Positions 47,001 to 57,696 of a stretch of 64,000 nt of DNA are shown one piece after another. Below the pieces are notes generated by a model. It had not been told where the DNA came from. It saw nothing but the letters and a program-made list of their open reading frames with translations, and did not search any database. The stretch comes from Urechis unicinctus (taxonomy: Eukaryota; Annelida; Polychaeta; Xenopneusta; Urechidae). The stretch is from NCBI GenBank assembly GCA_034190875.2, contig CM067353.1, forward strand, positions 33,353,675 through 33,417,674, written 5' to 3'. A program made the translations under genes and the position numbers. Position 1 is the stretch's first letter. Each line of letters starts with the position of its first letter.

Positions 47001-49953
47001 TAGATGCATTGTTGTCCTCTGGACTCTCCAGGATGACTTGGACCCCCTGGCTGTCTTCAATCTGCCTGTTGTCGTCGACCAGCTGGGTGTTAGGTACCTC
47101 ACTGTCAGCGATGACTTGGTCAGGTGAACTTTGACCAGCTACTTCCTGTGTGGTAGGGGATGGTGGAGTACAGACAACTTCACTATCAGCCACAATACCC
47201 AAATGTTTGGGACTGTCTTCAACCAAATGGCCATATACACTCAGGTCATGACACCTTTTGGACTTAGGGTTCCTTCTTTTATCACGACCATGTTGCTGAG
47301 TAGACAACTGAGTATCAGGAACCTCACTATCAGCGACTACAAGAGACTGCTTTTTGGGACTCTCCTCAATCACATTACCATGGTAAAGCATTTTCTTATT
47401 CTTAACTTTTCTCCATTTAGATATGCTTTGGTCACTTGAGAGTTCACTGTATGGCACCTCACTGTCAGCTACAGTAGATTGTTGGTTGGGGCTATCAGAC
47501 ACCAAATGTCCATGAACACTCAGATCATGAAGTTTTTTTGACCTTGGTTTTCTTAACTTACTTCGGGTTTGTTCACTGGAGAGCTCAGTGTCTGGAACCT
47601 CACTATCAGCAATAACTAAACTGGTCTCTTTTGGTTGTTTTGGACTTTCATCTATCAAATGCCCATACATACTAAGGTCATTCAATTTTTTGCTCTTTGG
47701 CTTTCTCTTGCTGGATCGACTTTGTTGACTAGAAGGTTCTGTGTTTGGCACCTCACTATTAGCAATAACCGAAGCTCCTTCATTTTCTTTTTTTGGGTCT
47801 TCTTCAAGCAGACGGCCATATTCCTTGAGAATGTGGTGTTTTCTCATCCTAAGCCCTCTAGCTCTGGATGTGCTCTGGTCATTAGACAACTCAGTTTCTG
47901 GCACCTCACTATCAGGGACAGGATTTTCCTCAAACAGATGGTCGTATTCCTTCAGATTGCGACGGCTCCTGTTCCGAGGCCTGCTGATTCTGGATGTGCT
48001 CCGATCATTAGAAAAGTCAGTTCCAGACACCTCACTATCAGGAATGGTAGAATTTTCTTTTCTTGACTGTTGCCTAGGTTTAGGATATGTCTTCTTACCA
48101 TTCAGCACATTATCAAGTCTATCAAATAACTGTTGGGTACTGATGTGCCTGCTTGATACCTGGCTACCACCATGTGAACCGGAGGTGGCTGCAGAATTCT
48201 GTGAACACGTATCATTGCTGACGTCTGATGAGATGTCCCTACATTCCATCTTGGATGCTTTTGATTTAGCATTCTGTAATAGGCTAGTCAGTCTTTCAAC
48301 ATGTCTACTCTTTTTCAAAGGCCTCTTACCCCTCGATTTGAGCTGACTCTGAGACTCTGGATTTTCCAGCTTAACCACAGGAGCAGTCTGGGGCAATTTC
48401 AGTTCAATATTAGCTGGAATTCCTGTTGGTTTAGTATTTCCATGGTATCATTGACATGTGTCACTTGTGGTTTAGCCCAGTTTTGTTGGTTGCTCTCAGC
48501 ACTGAAGCTATCAGGAATGATGTCACCATGCGGCAATGCTAGACCAGATGATTCCTCCTCCTCACTGGACTCCGTCTCGGCCACGTGATTGTCACTTCTT
48601 GTTTGATGCCCATTCCTGTTTGCCACTGTGGTAACATAATGGTCCCCATCAGAGTCCGTGTCTGAGCTGAATGAAACAGCTTCTGTCAGCAATGCTCGAG
48701 TTCCCTTCCTTTTCCCGCCAGACATTTCTTCCGATGAATCGGGAGATACAGCCATGGTGGAGTGGGCATCAGGGTTGAAATATATACTAGAATGTGCTTT
48801 AGGGTTGAAGTCAGACATGCTCATGAAACTGTAATCATCAATTTTGCTGCGACGTTTCTCCTGAGACAATATGGTAGATGCCCCACTAATATCCAACACA
48901 GGCAGATAGGAGGACTTGCGACTGCAAATTGCTGGCTGTGGTCGACATCTTGGGTTCTCTGTATCAAATACTCGACCAGAAGATATAACTTCTTCACTGT
49001 CAATGGCAGGCTTTAATTCATCACTCAAATTGAGACTGTTGTCGAGACCAACTGCAGGTGCTGCCTCGGGTATAGCAACATCTTCATCATCAGACATAAG
49101 GGAGATCATTTCAATCAACTTATTTTTTCGCCCCTTGAAGTTACCCTGTCCGGGATTCTCTGAATGATTACCTTTGTTGGCTTGAGGTTGGCTCTGTATG
49201 GCAATCTTGGTGTCAGGCTGCCTTCTCTGTGAGTTTTGTTTAACTTTCACTGTCTTTTTGGGTTTTTTCACTGTAACATGGCATCAATTGATTCATCATT
49301 AAAAGCACTGCCAAAGCAGTTTTATGTCCAAGCCCCTGCTAAATCAACCTTGAATTCATCTCATCCTAGGCACTGATTGTTGTAAGTTAAGTTTACTACT
49401 TTATCCAACTCCATGATGAATTGAGAGTTATTAATTTCCGAGCTGTTTGAATTTCAATCAAATTCAAATATCACCATTTGTTTACCAAATGAGTTTCAGC
49501 ATTAAGAGCAGATGTTTATTTCTATCAAAGTGACAAAGACTGTCATTAGTGAGAACTCCAGGTGACATTATCATAATACATGCCACATATGAAGTCTTTA
49601 TCATAACAAGTTTCAGGGAAATGCTCTTTGTACCAGAAGAAGAATTCAACAAAACATGATGAAGCTTGACAATACTTGTAACGATGACAGAATATTCTCT
49701 TAAATTACCTGATCTGGGGGTGCTTTTTTTCTTCCTCGCAGAGGTATCAAACTGCACAAAAATTCAACACCAAATGTTGGGCACGATTAAAACAACAAAG
49801 CGCTGCACACATGAGAACATCACTATCAAATCACTGCTGAGTAATTCACCATCAGAAGGTCAGACTTACATCGTCTAGAGTGTCATCATCTTGTCCCCAA
49901 CCCAACTTGGCACCAATGCGCTGGAAGCGCACGTCCAAATCCTTACCTGCCAT
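40531..49953 (-). CDS. GCNA: GCNA/ACRC: germ-cell acidic protein with SprT-like protease domain
   Basis: GCNA protects germ cells and early embryos from DNA-protein crosslinks. It has a disordered acidic N-terminus, a SprT metalloprotease-like domain, a zinc ribbon and a C-terminal HMG-box-like segment; all four are visible here. Coding exons are 49,953-49,870, 49,751-49,709, 49,270-45,366, 45,150-45,080, about 44,930-44,885 (acceptor provisional), 44,709-44,611, 44,440-44,360, 44,120-44,043, 43,803-43,719, 43,378-43,246, 43,156-43,060, 41,080-40,973 and 40,813-40,531. Phases agree across these junctions. The start ATG at 49,953 is followed by 'MAGKDLDVRFQRIGAKLGWG' and preceded by an acceptor-like TTGATTGCAG, so a non-coding 5' exon is likely. 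The long third exon contains two apparent frameshifts. Confidence 0.93.
41572..42818. repeat. 30-bp minisatellite in GCNA intron 11
   Basis: About 40 copies of a 30-bp unit occur, with consensus 'cagcccttccaccttcag' followed by 'ctcccatcaata'. They are irregular up to about 41,880 and very regular after that, with variants (cttcag/ctctag, catcaa/caccaa/catcca). The plus strand is pyrimidine-rich, so the GCNA pre-mRNA is purine-rich here. Because 30 is a multiple of three, long ORFs stay open on both strands; I do not regard them as genes. Confidence 0.95.
43060..44120 (-). CDS. GCNA: GCNA exons 8-11: SprT-like metalloprotease domain
   Basis: The exons are 44,120-44,043, 43,803-43,719, 43,378-43,246 and 43,156-43,060. 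The domain opens with 'NRAELTARLYKLFNETVF', continues with 'WNSRMTKTAGFC' and ends with 'RVRDTLIHEMCHAAVWL'. HEMCH is the HExxH zinc site with the catalytic Glu, and the third zinc ligand is the His of the following 'HHGPFW'. All residues needed for metalloprotease activity are therefore present. This is the same order as in vertebrate GCNA and SPRTN. Confidence 0.95.
43605..43628. repeat. C24 homopolymer in GCNA intron 9
   Basis: This is a run of 24 C residues. A comparable G13 run lies at 44,578-44,590. Both are in introns, and their lengths are likely unreliable in the assembly. Confidence 0.95.
45366..49270 (-). CDS. GCNA: GCNA long acidic exon with tandem SIM-like repeats and two frameshifts
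   Basis: This exon of 3.9 kb encodes about 1,300 disordered residues in three successive frames. The first runs from 49,270 to about 48,430. It switches to a second frame reading 'GIPANIELKLPQTAPVV' and continuing to about 46,940. A third frame then runs to the donor at 45,366. The middle part has eight copies of a unit of about 45 residues centred on [VI][IV]ADSEVP[DN]T[EQ], plus 'HDLSVYGHLVEDSPK'. A hydrophobic V/I patch next to acidic residues is the form of a SUMO-interacting motif, which is known to be clustered in GCNA. The last part repeats an [S]LQVS motif about six times beside acidic clusters. The two breaks lack plausible introns and are probably sequence errors or recent mutations. 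Confidence 0.85.
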
Positions 49954-49959
49954 TCTACC

Positions 49960-52900
49960 TGCAATCAACAAAAACTAAGCAGATTAAAAGGGAGACTTCT
50001 CAGTTCAAATTGTATTTTAACCACAATGCCCGATATCATATCAAAAAGTACATTTCAAAATCAATTTTGGATTTGGACCAAATAAAAAAGCTTTCCTTGT
50101 GATTAATTTGTCCATAAGGAATGACTGTAAGTATTTTAATCAGGAACTGTGCAATAGGTACAAATATCAAGGATCAACAAGGGCACTTACATACCTTATT
50201 GCCAGGGACCCCCTTTACAACATTTCTGGGACAATATACACTAACTCTTTTTATGGGGCAAAGCAAAACAGAATCAGGGAAAGTTATGTTTTCACAGTTA
50301 TCCCAAGTGGGGCTCAGCTGTGATCAAAATGATAAAATGCCAGCTGCATCCCTGATTCACGAATAATTGATATCTTTTTAATGGTATCTAATGGTCACGA
50401 GTGAAAGCGGGACTGATTACAAGTATGGAGATATGCATGCATTCTGGTCACTGCCATCAGCTATATCTTCTACAGATCTGTAATGCAACCTGACTCTAAA
50501 GCATTCCCAACACAGAACGAGTCTGAACAAATTGTGTTCAAAGGAGCAGCAAACAGTCCTGGTGACTGACAGCTACTACCACCAAAGATATTCATAATAT
50601 TTTTAAAAAACATCGCTTCAAAATGGAATTATGCTTACTTTATTAATCAATTTGTATTAATCAATATTACCAAAGACAGGGGTCAAACTTATTTTGAAGG
50701 TGGCCACCCAGCCATGAAAACTTAAGTGCCAGCAACCCATTCTCCTGGACCAAAGGATTCACAAGAACCTCTGCATTAGGGTCATTTTTGCCCCAAGATT
50801 TATGCCATTTAATTGATTATTCTTGAAATCAGTATTTAGCATGGGTAATCATATTTCCACTCATAACTTTTTAACACAATCACACCCTAACGAGCGCTGC
50901 AATACAGTAAACCACATTGTCATCGACGAAGCCTTTGTGAATTTGAATGAAATTGTCATTTGTCACTTTGAAGCGTATAATGAAGATTTGGGTACGGATC
51001 CAAACATAGACAGCAACAAAACGTAATTCTTTTCTCGGAGGACATTGCTTGGACATTGCGTCTCCAGGTGCGAATGCTGCCCATGTTTACATCGAAACCG
51101 ACATTTGTTGATTGGGGCAGAAATCGATTGCTTGGGTATGAGCAGCATCCTCTGCTCCGGAGAATGAGGGTCCACTTGGTACAACCCTGGTGCCCAGACC
51201 AGGCTGCGAAACCCATGCCCCTGGGACAAAGGTCCAGGAGGGTACTATTGAGCTACCGGGTGGGGTGCATCCCCTTTCAGAGATGGGACTGCCATTTAAC
51301 GTGATAATCAGAGCCACGGGGAAACCGATCAGGTTAAACACCATGGTATCCAACTTACAACCAGTGGGTAGAAAGGCAACACAGTTTACCACAACGTCAC
51401 GCAGAAGGTCACTAAGAACTCTAAACACAAATTTTCATTTGGAAATATCACCCGAGACAAAGTGGCATTTTTTTATGAGAAGCAATCTGTTATACACTAT
51501 GACTATGACATTATGATCCATACTGAATCCTGCCAGAATTTTTTTTGATAAGTCCATGTTTGTTTTTGGGGTATAATCTATTGATCTGTCTCGTGAATAT
51601 TTAGCATTTTGAGGATTGCAACTTTCGTTCAACCTCCATCTTGGAAATATGACTTCATTTAACACAGTTTCGCTTGCCATGTGGCTGCAGGTATCCAGAA
51701 GTATTATTTTGTTTTAATTATCAAGTCGATATTAATGAATACATATTTCCCACTGTAAGATAGGTATGGCCAAATGATAATCAATGACAAAATGACACAT
51801 GTACTAAAGTAATAAAATTCAGGAAGCAATAGTTCACTTGCGAAGAACCCTACTTGTAATTCAAAACAAATATGGACTTTTCAAAATTTGTCTGGCCAGA
51901 TTCAATTTTTTGACAAATTACGTGTCATGAGGTATCAACACGCCCTCACCCAGCACCCCCGAGGGCGCTTTGTCCCGGAGAGGGTGTTTTGTCCCAGGAG
52001 TGTTTTGACCCGATACCCTTTGACAAATTCTCACACGTAAACTAACTAGTTCTAAAAAAAATTTAGTCATATGTATCGTGTTTCATTGGAACTCGTGTAG
52101 CGTGCATGATTTTTTTACCATGCGTTGGCACAGATCATTGAGTGATTGACATTGTAGGACGTAAACAGGTTACTGTTAACAGGTTAATGCATGACAGTCC
52201 AATGCCTATGACACCGTCCACAATCCCATGGGCCATGTAATTGTGGTTCATGGTCCACAAGCAATTTTGAATGCGCCAAAGGATGTTATTAACAAATGTT
52301 AAAAACCGTATAAAATGGTCGGTGATACATGATTATACTCACAAACAATAACACCCCATTTAAATTTTCCGCCCTAGGGTTTCATTAAGGGAGCGATTCA
52401 TATTTGAAGCTTAAATAACATCGTTTCTGTGTCAACCAATTATACCTCCCGAAAAAAACTGATCCACAGTCGCAGTAACAAGGATGATTTAATCATTAAC
52501 TGCTTTCCAACATGTTGCATATAATTTTCTAATATGTATTACCCAAAAGGTTAATGATACCCATAATCGAACAAATAGAATGTATGTCATATTCCTGATG
52601 TAGATGGGGTGAACTTCACCAATTAAATTTCAGAAAACCATAATTGAACGTTGCTACGGAGAGTGAAAGCTATATCTCTAAATGTAAAATTCGTAGCATT
52701 AGCCTCATTGAATATTAAAATTCTGTGATAGTGAAAAATTCACTGTAAATTTCCAAACAACATTTGGAAATGATATTAGTAAAGTGAAATTGATTCAGTG
52801 GCCATGCTATGTTTGTAGCTTATTATAAGTCAAATTAATTTTGGTAATTTAAATTCTTGAAGAGCAAATGAAGTCAACAACATTACGAAGAAACTTAATC

Positions 52901-54935
52901 AAACCAATCCAGTTACCGCTGGCGCATACCAAATGATTTGGGATTCAAATAAATGTATCTTAATTCTGAATAATGTTAAGCATGTTTTCAACGCACACTG
53001 ATAATAACGCTACCTTTTGCACTTTTATTTTTGGGAAAATATATAAACTGCAATGTTCACCGACGGTTATGTCATAATCAATTTATATATTCACCCAAAA
53101 GTAAACCAGCAAAAAATAAGAAAATCATGAAAAGTAGGTCTTTGAAGAAACCGTTTTTGTTGATTTCTTTAGATTCATATTTTATTTTTTGTTTTTTCCT
53201 AGTTACTAAAATGAATCAATTTTTGTTCTTTGTTTGTATTTGAGCCACCAAATCATCACCATTTGTATGATATCATCGCCTTTAAACTGCCTTCAAACGT
53301 TGTTAATATAAATGAAGGTGGTTACTTACGCATGTGCAATACAACATTTTCATTACTCAAACCCTAGTCTGCGTTTTAGACTCTATGGGTTCCACTACGC
53401 TTCTGGCACGAGTATTGAATGTTATTAAAACAGGGCCCGCAGCCAAGGGGCTAGGGGACCTTGACTACTCAAACCCTATACTCATCCGTTTTCTGCTTTT
53501 GATGTATATAATACTGTCTAATGCCGGATTATATTTATTTTTCACTAAACATCACGGAAATAGCTGGGGTAACTGACTGATTTTTTGATGAAATGCACCT
53601 TTAACGATCACTGAAGAAACAATAAGTTAGTGCATGATTATACAAAATTAGCATGAGATTTACCATTCACGTAGAACAGTAAGATACCCACAAATATACG
53701 AAAAAGGCTGCTGTAAATATGAAAAAACAAACAGATGGAATTTAGAACAATGAAATGATTAACATATCAAATAAACGTGAATATACCCGAGTTCTTGATT
53801 TATCTGCGACAGAGCTCGTTTCCTGTGACAGCTAAGACAGCGTCTGTAGCACTCACCATGTGCAGGCTTAATTTTATTCTTATGCGATAAAAAAACAATT
53901 TGAGAAGAAATTAATTGAACTATGCCCAAATAGGGGTTTGGAAGTTTACTAGAGCTGAATTTGTGAAGTCCTATTATCTGCTAATGAACTAAGACTACAA
54001 TTAGTCAATTTCTTCCCAAAGAATAACAGATGCACACGTACTGTTCGATATGAAGTTTTTAAGTAAAGAATATTTTTCTTAATCGCAAATATTACGAAGA
54101 ATGGAATCACATACGTACGTTTTCAACACAACTCCATAACCAAGGCAGCTGGCCAGACGAAACTTTGTACGATTGTTGGCTATTTTATGCTGAACAAGAT
54201 AACTACACAAAAATGGTCATCAGATGAACCAATTTCAACATCACAGTCAAAATTTAAATTATTTGATTTGCTATAACTTGATAACAACTCTTTCGTGACC
54301 GTACTGACATTATATAACTATCTCTGACCTGTGCAAGGTCATAAGGTCCAACAGCTATTTTTTGACTTGCTATAACTCGATAACGACGAGAGCTTAAATG
54401 ACATCAGAAGCTAATGCTGCAAATTTCTATAACTTGCTTCACAATCGTTGACCTTGTTTTTCAAGGTAAAAGGGTTCCCCCTAAAAATATCTGGTTAGAT
54501 AAATACCGTTTTGTCGTATATATCTTCCTCAATGTTGGTTCGATGATGAAAAAGTTTACATTTCCTGGTAACTTGGCAAATTTTCAAACTTTCATCCGCT
54601 GCATGCCCATATGAATAAGGCTTTCAAAATAGCAGCAGGATGAAAATTGGACAAAACAGCCGAATTCGCATGATCAATACGATCACTTTATTATACGATC
54701 ATTTCTATCTTTGGCAGTAACTTCATTGAAGCTAATTGCAAAATCAGGAGGTCAGTTGCTGCTGCAATCGCGCTGAATATTGATGTCTTTACTGTATTAT
54801 ATTGCGTTGTATACCAACCACTAGCGCCAGGTTCGAGTCCGCTATTTATATAAGTGGAAAAGGTGGATTGGTGCTAGGAAGCCAGTTGAAAATCTGTTGA
54901 ATGCATGCGTATGTAAAGCAATTGCATGTACGCTA
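49960..54935. other. Intergenic DNA between GCNA and the PWWP gene
   Basis: The stretch is about 5 kb and mostly AT-rich. The GCNA promoter should lie in its left part, but I see no distinctive core element. The stretch 51,050-51,430 is GC-richer and open in several frames on both strands, with no recognised similarity. At 51,950-52,010 there are three degenerate copies of 'gggtgttttgtccc'. At 54,266 and 54,362 a 22-bp motif (tga.ttgctataact.gataac) occurs twice. The TAGTCT-ended element at 53,365-53,467 is described separately. Confidence 0.5.
53365..53467 (-). mobile_element. Small TAGTCT-ended element with 9-bp target duplication
   Basis: This 103-bp element is flanked by CTCAAACCC on both sides (53,356-53,364 and 53,468-53,476). 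Its ends are TAGTCTGCGT and, inverted, TAGTCAAGGTCCCC. It is a short inverted relative of the 930-bp copy at 59,531-60,460. Both copies share the termini and an internal 'gggcccgcagcc' block. Confidence 0.85.
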
Positions 54936-54958
54936 TCCCACAATGCATTTCTCACGTG
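54936..54958 (+). promoter_or_regulatory. Promoter-proximal ZNF143-like motif and E-box of the PWWP gene
   Basis: TCCCACAATGCATT (54,936-54,949) resembles the ZNF143/STAF binding site typical of housekeeping promoters. CACGTG (54,953-54,958) is a perfect USF-type E-box. Both lie within 35 bp of the start codon at 54,969, so transcription must start very close by. Confidence 0.5.
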
Positions 54959-54968
54959 TTACTCCAAA

Positions 54969-57651
54969 ATGGACTCCAAATTCGAAATCGGCGACTTGGT
55001 TTGGTATGTTTTATCAAATCATGGTTAAACATTTGCTTAAATGAGACAAAGTTATTATTTTGCGAGCTTCAAAAGTACTTTTCTATCCATTTTCCCCTTT
55101 CATTTTGCAGGGCTAAGCTGAAGGGATTCCCGGCGTGGCCTGGAAAGGTGGGTGTTTCTGCATCCAACAGTTTGAACTTGTAAACATTGTCCTGTCTTGA
55201 GTAGCTCAGCCCGCGTTTAGCAGTTTGCCGCTGCCAATTGATTGTTTACCGTAATAGAATAATAGTTATAACTTAAACATGTGCGACGATAGACCGATAT
55301 CTTCGCAGTAGCAATGTTGTCTCTTAAAACGTATTGCATCGAAGCGTTTATTCATTGTTTATTAAGAGTGGATTGGCAGATACTGAGATAGGAACGTAGC
55401 CCCGGTCGGGCGCTACTATAATTATAAATATGAACCATGCTGCGTTGGCACTTTGCGCGCCTATTAAAGAAAGCTTTTGACTATCTAGTTGAATATCTCG
55501 GTGGATTTTACATCTAGAATGCAACATATATCCAGACCCTGTGAAAAATATATCACCTCGCAGCAAAAGCTTACCCATGATCGATGCGACTCTTAAAGAA
55601 ATGCCATCTATTTCTCAATTTCCGAACAATCGTGATTCGATGACCACCTTTTTAGTAAAGATACGGTCACATGGTATTTGTTTGCTCTTCGTTTGCTAAG
55701 TGCGCACCATGGTTTTTGAACTGTCATCTGTTTGAAATTGTCAAGACTGCACCTGCACACATCTACTACCACCTCATTTTTAAGGTTGACATGTGCTCAT
55801 CGATGATGCCACCACAACTGCAATCGTAATGGTAGTCCATGTAAGCTGAGTTCCTGGCTAAAAAAAATGTAGATCGACCTGGACATGCAACTCTTACACA
55901 GTTTAATCGTTTCCAGAATATGCTTGGTAATTTATATGTAACATATTATCATTGGTGTGTTTGCAGATCATTGAACCTAAGTCTAATGTCAGGAAGCCAA
56001 GTGATATTAAACACAAGAATTTTGTCTTTTTCTTGGGCTCAGAGAATTAGTGAGTATGATTTTGTTCATTTTGAGCTCTGCTGATTGGCAGAACTCGTAT
56101 ACCTTTGCTCATGCATCAGTCTGTCTGGTCTGGTTGCATTTGCAAATAATACATGGACCCCTCTCATGTCAATATCTTCTTGTAAACTAAAAATGCTACA
56201 ATTATGAATTTAGTATGAATCTGATAAATCAAGATGATACAGTTTGTTATTGTAACTTGTAGAATTTTGCATCATGCACTTTGATCATGCCACTCTTGTG
56301 GTTCAATTATTGATGCCTGTGTGACATAATATGAGGGCAGTTACAATTAAAGGAACATTTCATCTGACAATATTAATTCTGTGAAAAAGTTAACTACTTT
56401 AAAAAAAAAAAATGTGATGAATAGACAAAATATGGCGAGTTGCAGACACTATTAGACATGATATCATTCGGCATGCGTAGTTACACCAGCAGGTCACTTC
56501 ACATTGCATATTTTTGTAAACAAAGTTTGCCGGCTGTTCTCAACATGCCTATATTGAAAAATTTTTCAATAATTTCGTGTTCCCAGTTAAAAATTATGAA
56601 TAAGACAAAGGGTTATTTTAGCAACTGGATGGAAACAAGCATATTAGATGATTGCACAAATTGAGAAAACAAGGCATATTTAAGAGAAAGTGGTCCAAGG
56701 CGTATGGTCATTATCTTGCATAATTTTGATAGCAAATCTTGTTGGAGGTTTTCAAGGTGCTTATATTTAACAATGAGAGGGCATGTGAAAAATGGCACCA
56801 AATCCCACACAAAAATGTATATTTAGGAATAAGTGCTCCATGGTTTGCACAGGTAGATTCTGTGTTGGATAGGGGTCGTAATCATGGCAGTCACTTTAAC
56901 ATTGATGCTAATGCCACCTTCTATCTTGATGCATACCCAGGCTAAGGTAATGTTCCCAAGGTTAGATTTCCAAGCGATAAGTTCTATATAGTATTTTGAA
57001 TAAGGGTCTCGCTGCTCGGCCTTCACTATCCTGACAGCGAATTATCCCTGAATTCTGTACGGTTACCAGTTTACGCTGTACCGTGAACACCTGTCTCCTG
57101 ATTAGTGCAAGTTACCTGTCTAATTGTACGTAGCAATGGCAATGCTGTACACCAAGCAATCACAATCCACTTGTCTGGCTGGTTATTACATCTTAGTCCC
57201 TCAAGACCTAGAGGATTGCAGTGTTATGCGTATGTGAGTTGGGTGTTGTGAGTATGAGACCTACCTGAGTTTATATACAATACCCCTACCATTCCCAGTA
57301 TTCTGTGCCATATAAAGGTAGCAATAAATCGAAATGATTTGATATGTTGTGTTTTTTTCAAATACTCAATCAGACAATCATATGTTTTACCCACCAAATG
57401 TTGAGTGGTGTAGAAACAATTAATTGAACAAATGAGAAACACATAGGTCTATACATTTTTCTTACTCTTAATATTCATGATTCATGTTTTTGTTCAGTGC
57501 CTGGATTCCCAATGAAAGCATCTGGCCATATCTGGAGAACAAAGAACAGTTCACCATCACCAAGCGTGTCCCCAAAGGTTTCAAGGAGGCTGTGGAACGA
57601 ATGGAAGAGGTGGTGAAAACCATGCCTCCAGTGAGTATCTGTGTATAGTTA

Positions 57652-57696
<45 letters not shown>

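Noticed and set aside
51056-51516. GC-richer stretch with overlapping ORFs on both strands between GCNA and the PWWP gene
   Set aside because: No frame is favoured, no motif recognised, and no splice context; may be an old repeat but cannot be supported as a gene.
54832-54842. GGTTCGAGTCC, a perfect RNA polymerase III B box upstream of the PWWP gene
   Set aside because: The flanking bases cannot form a T-arm or a cloverleaf and no A box is at the right distance, so it is not a tRNA gene.
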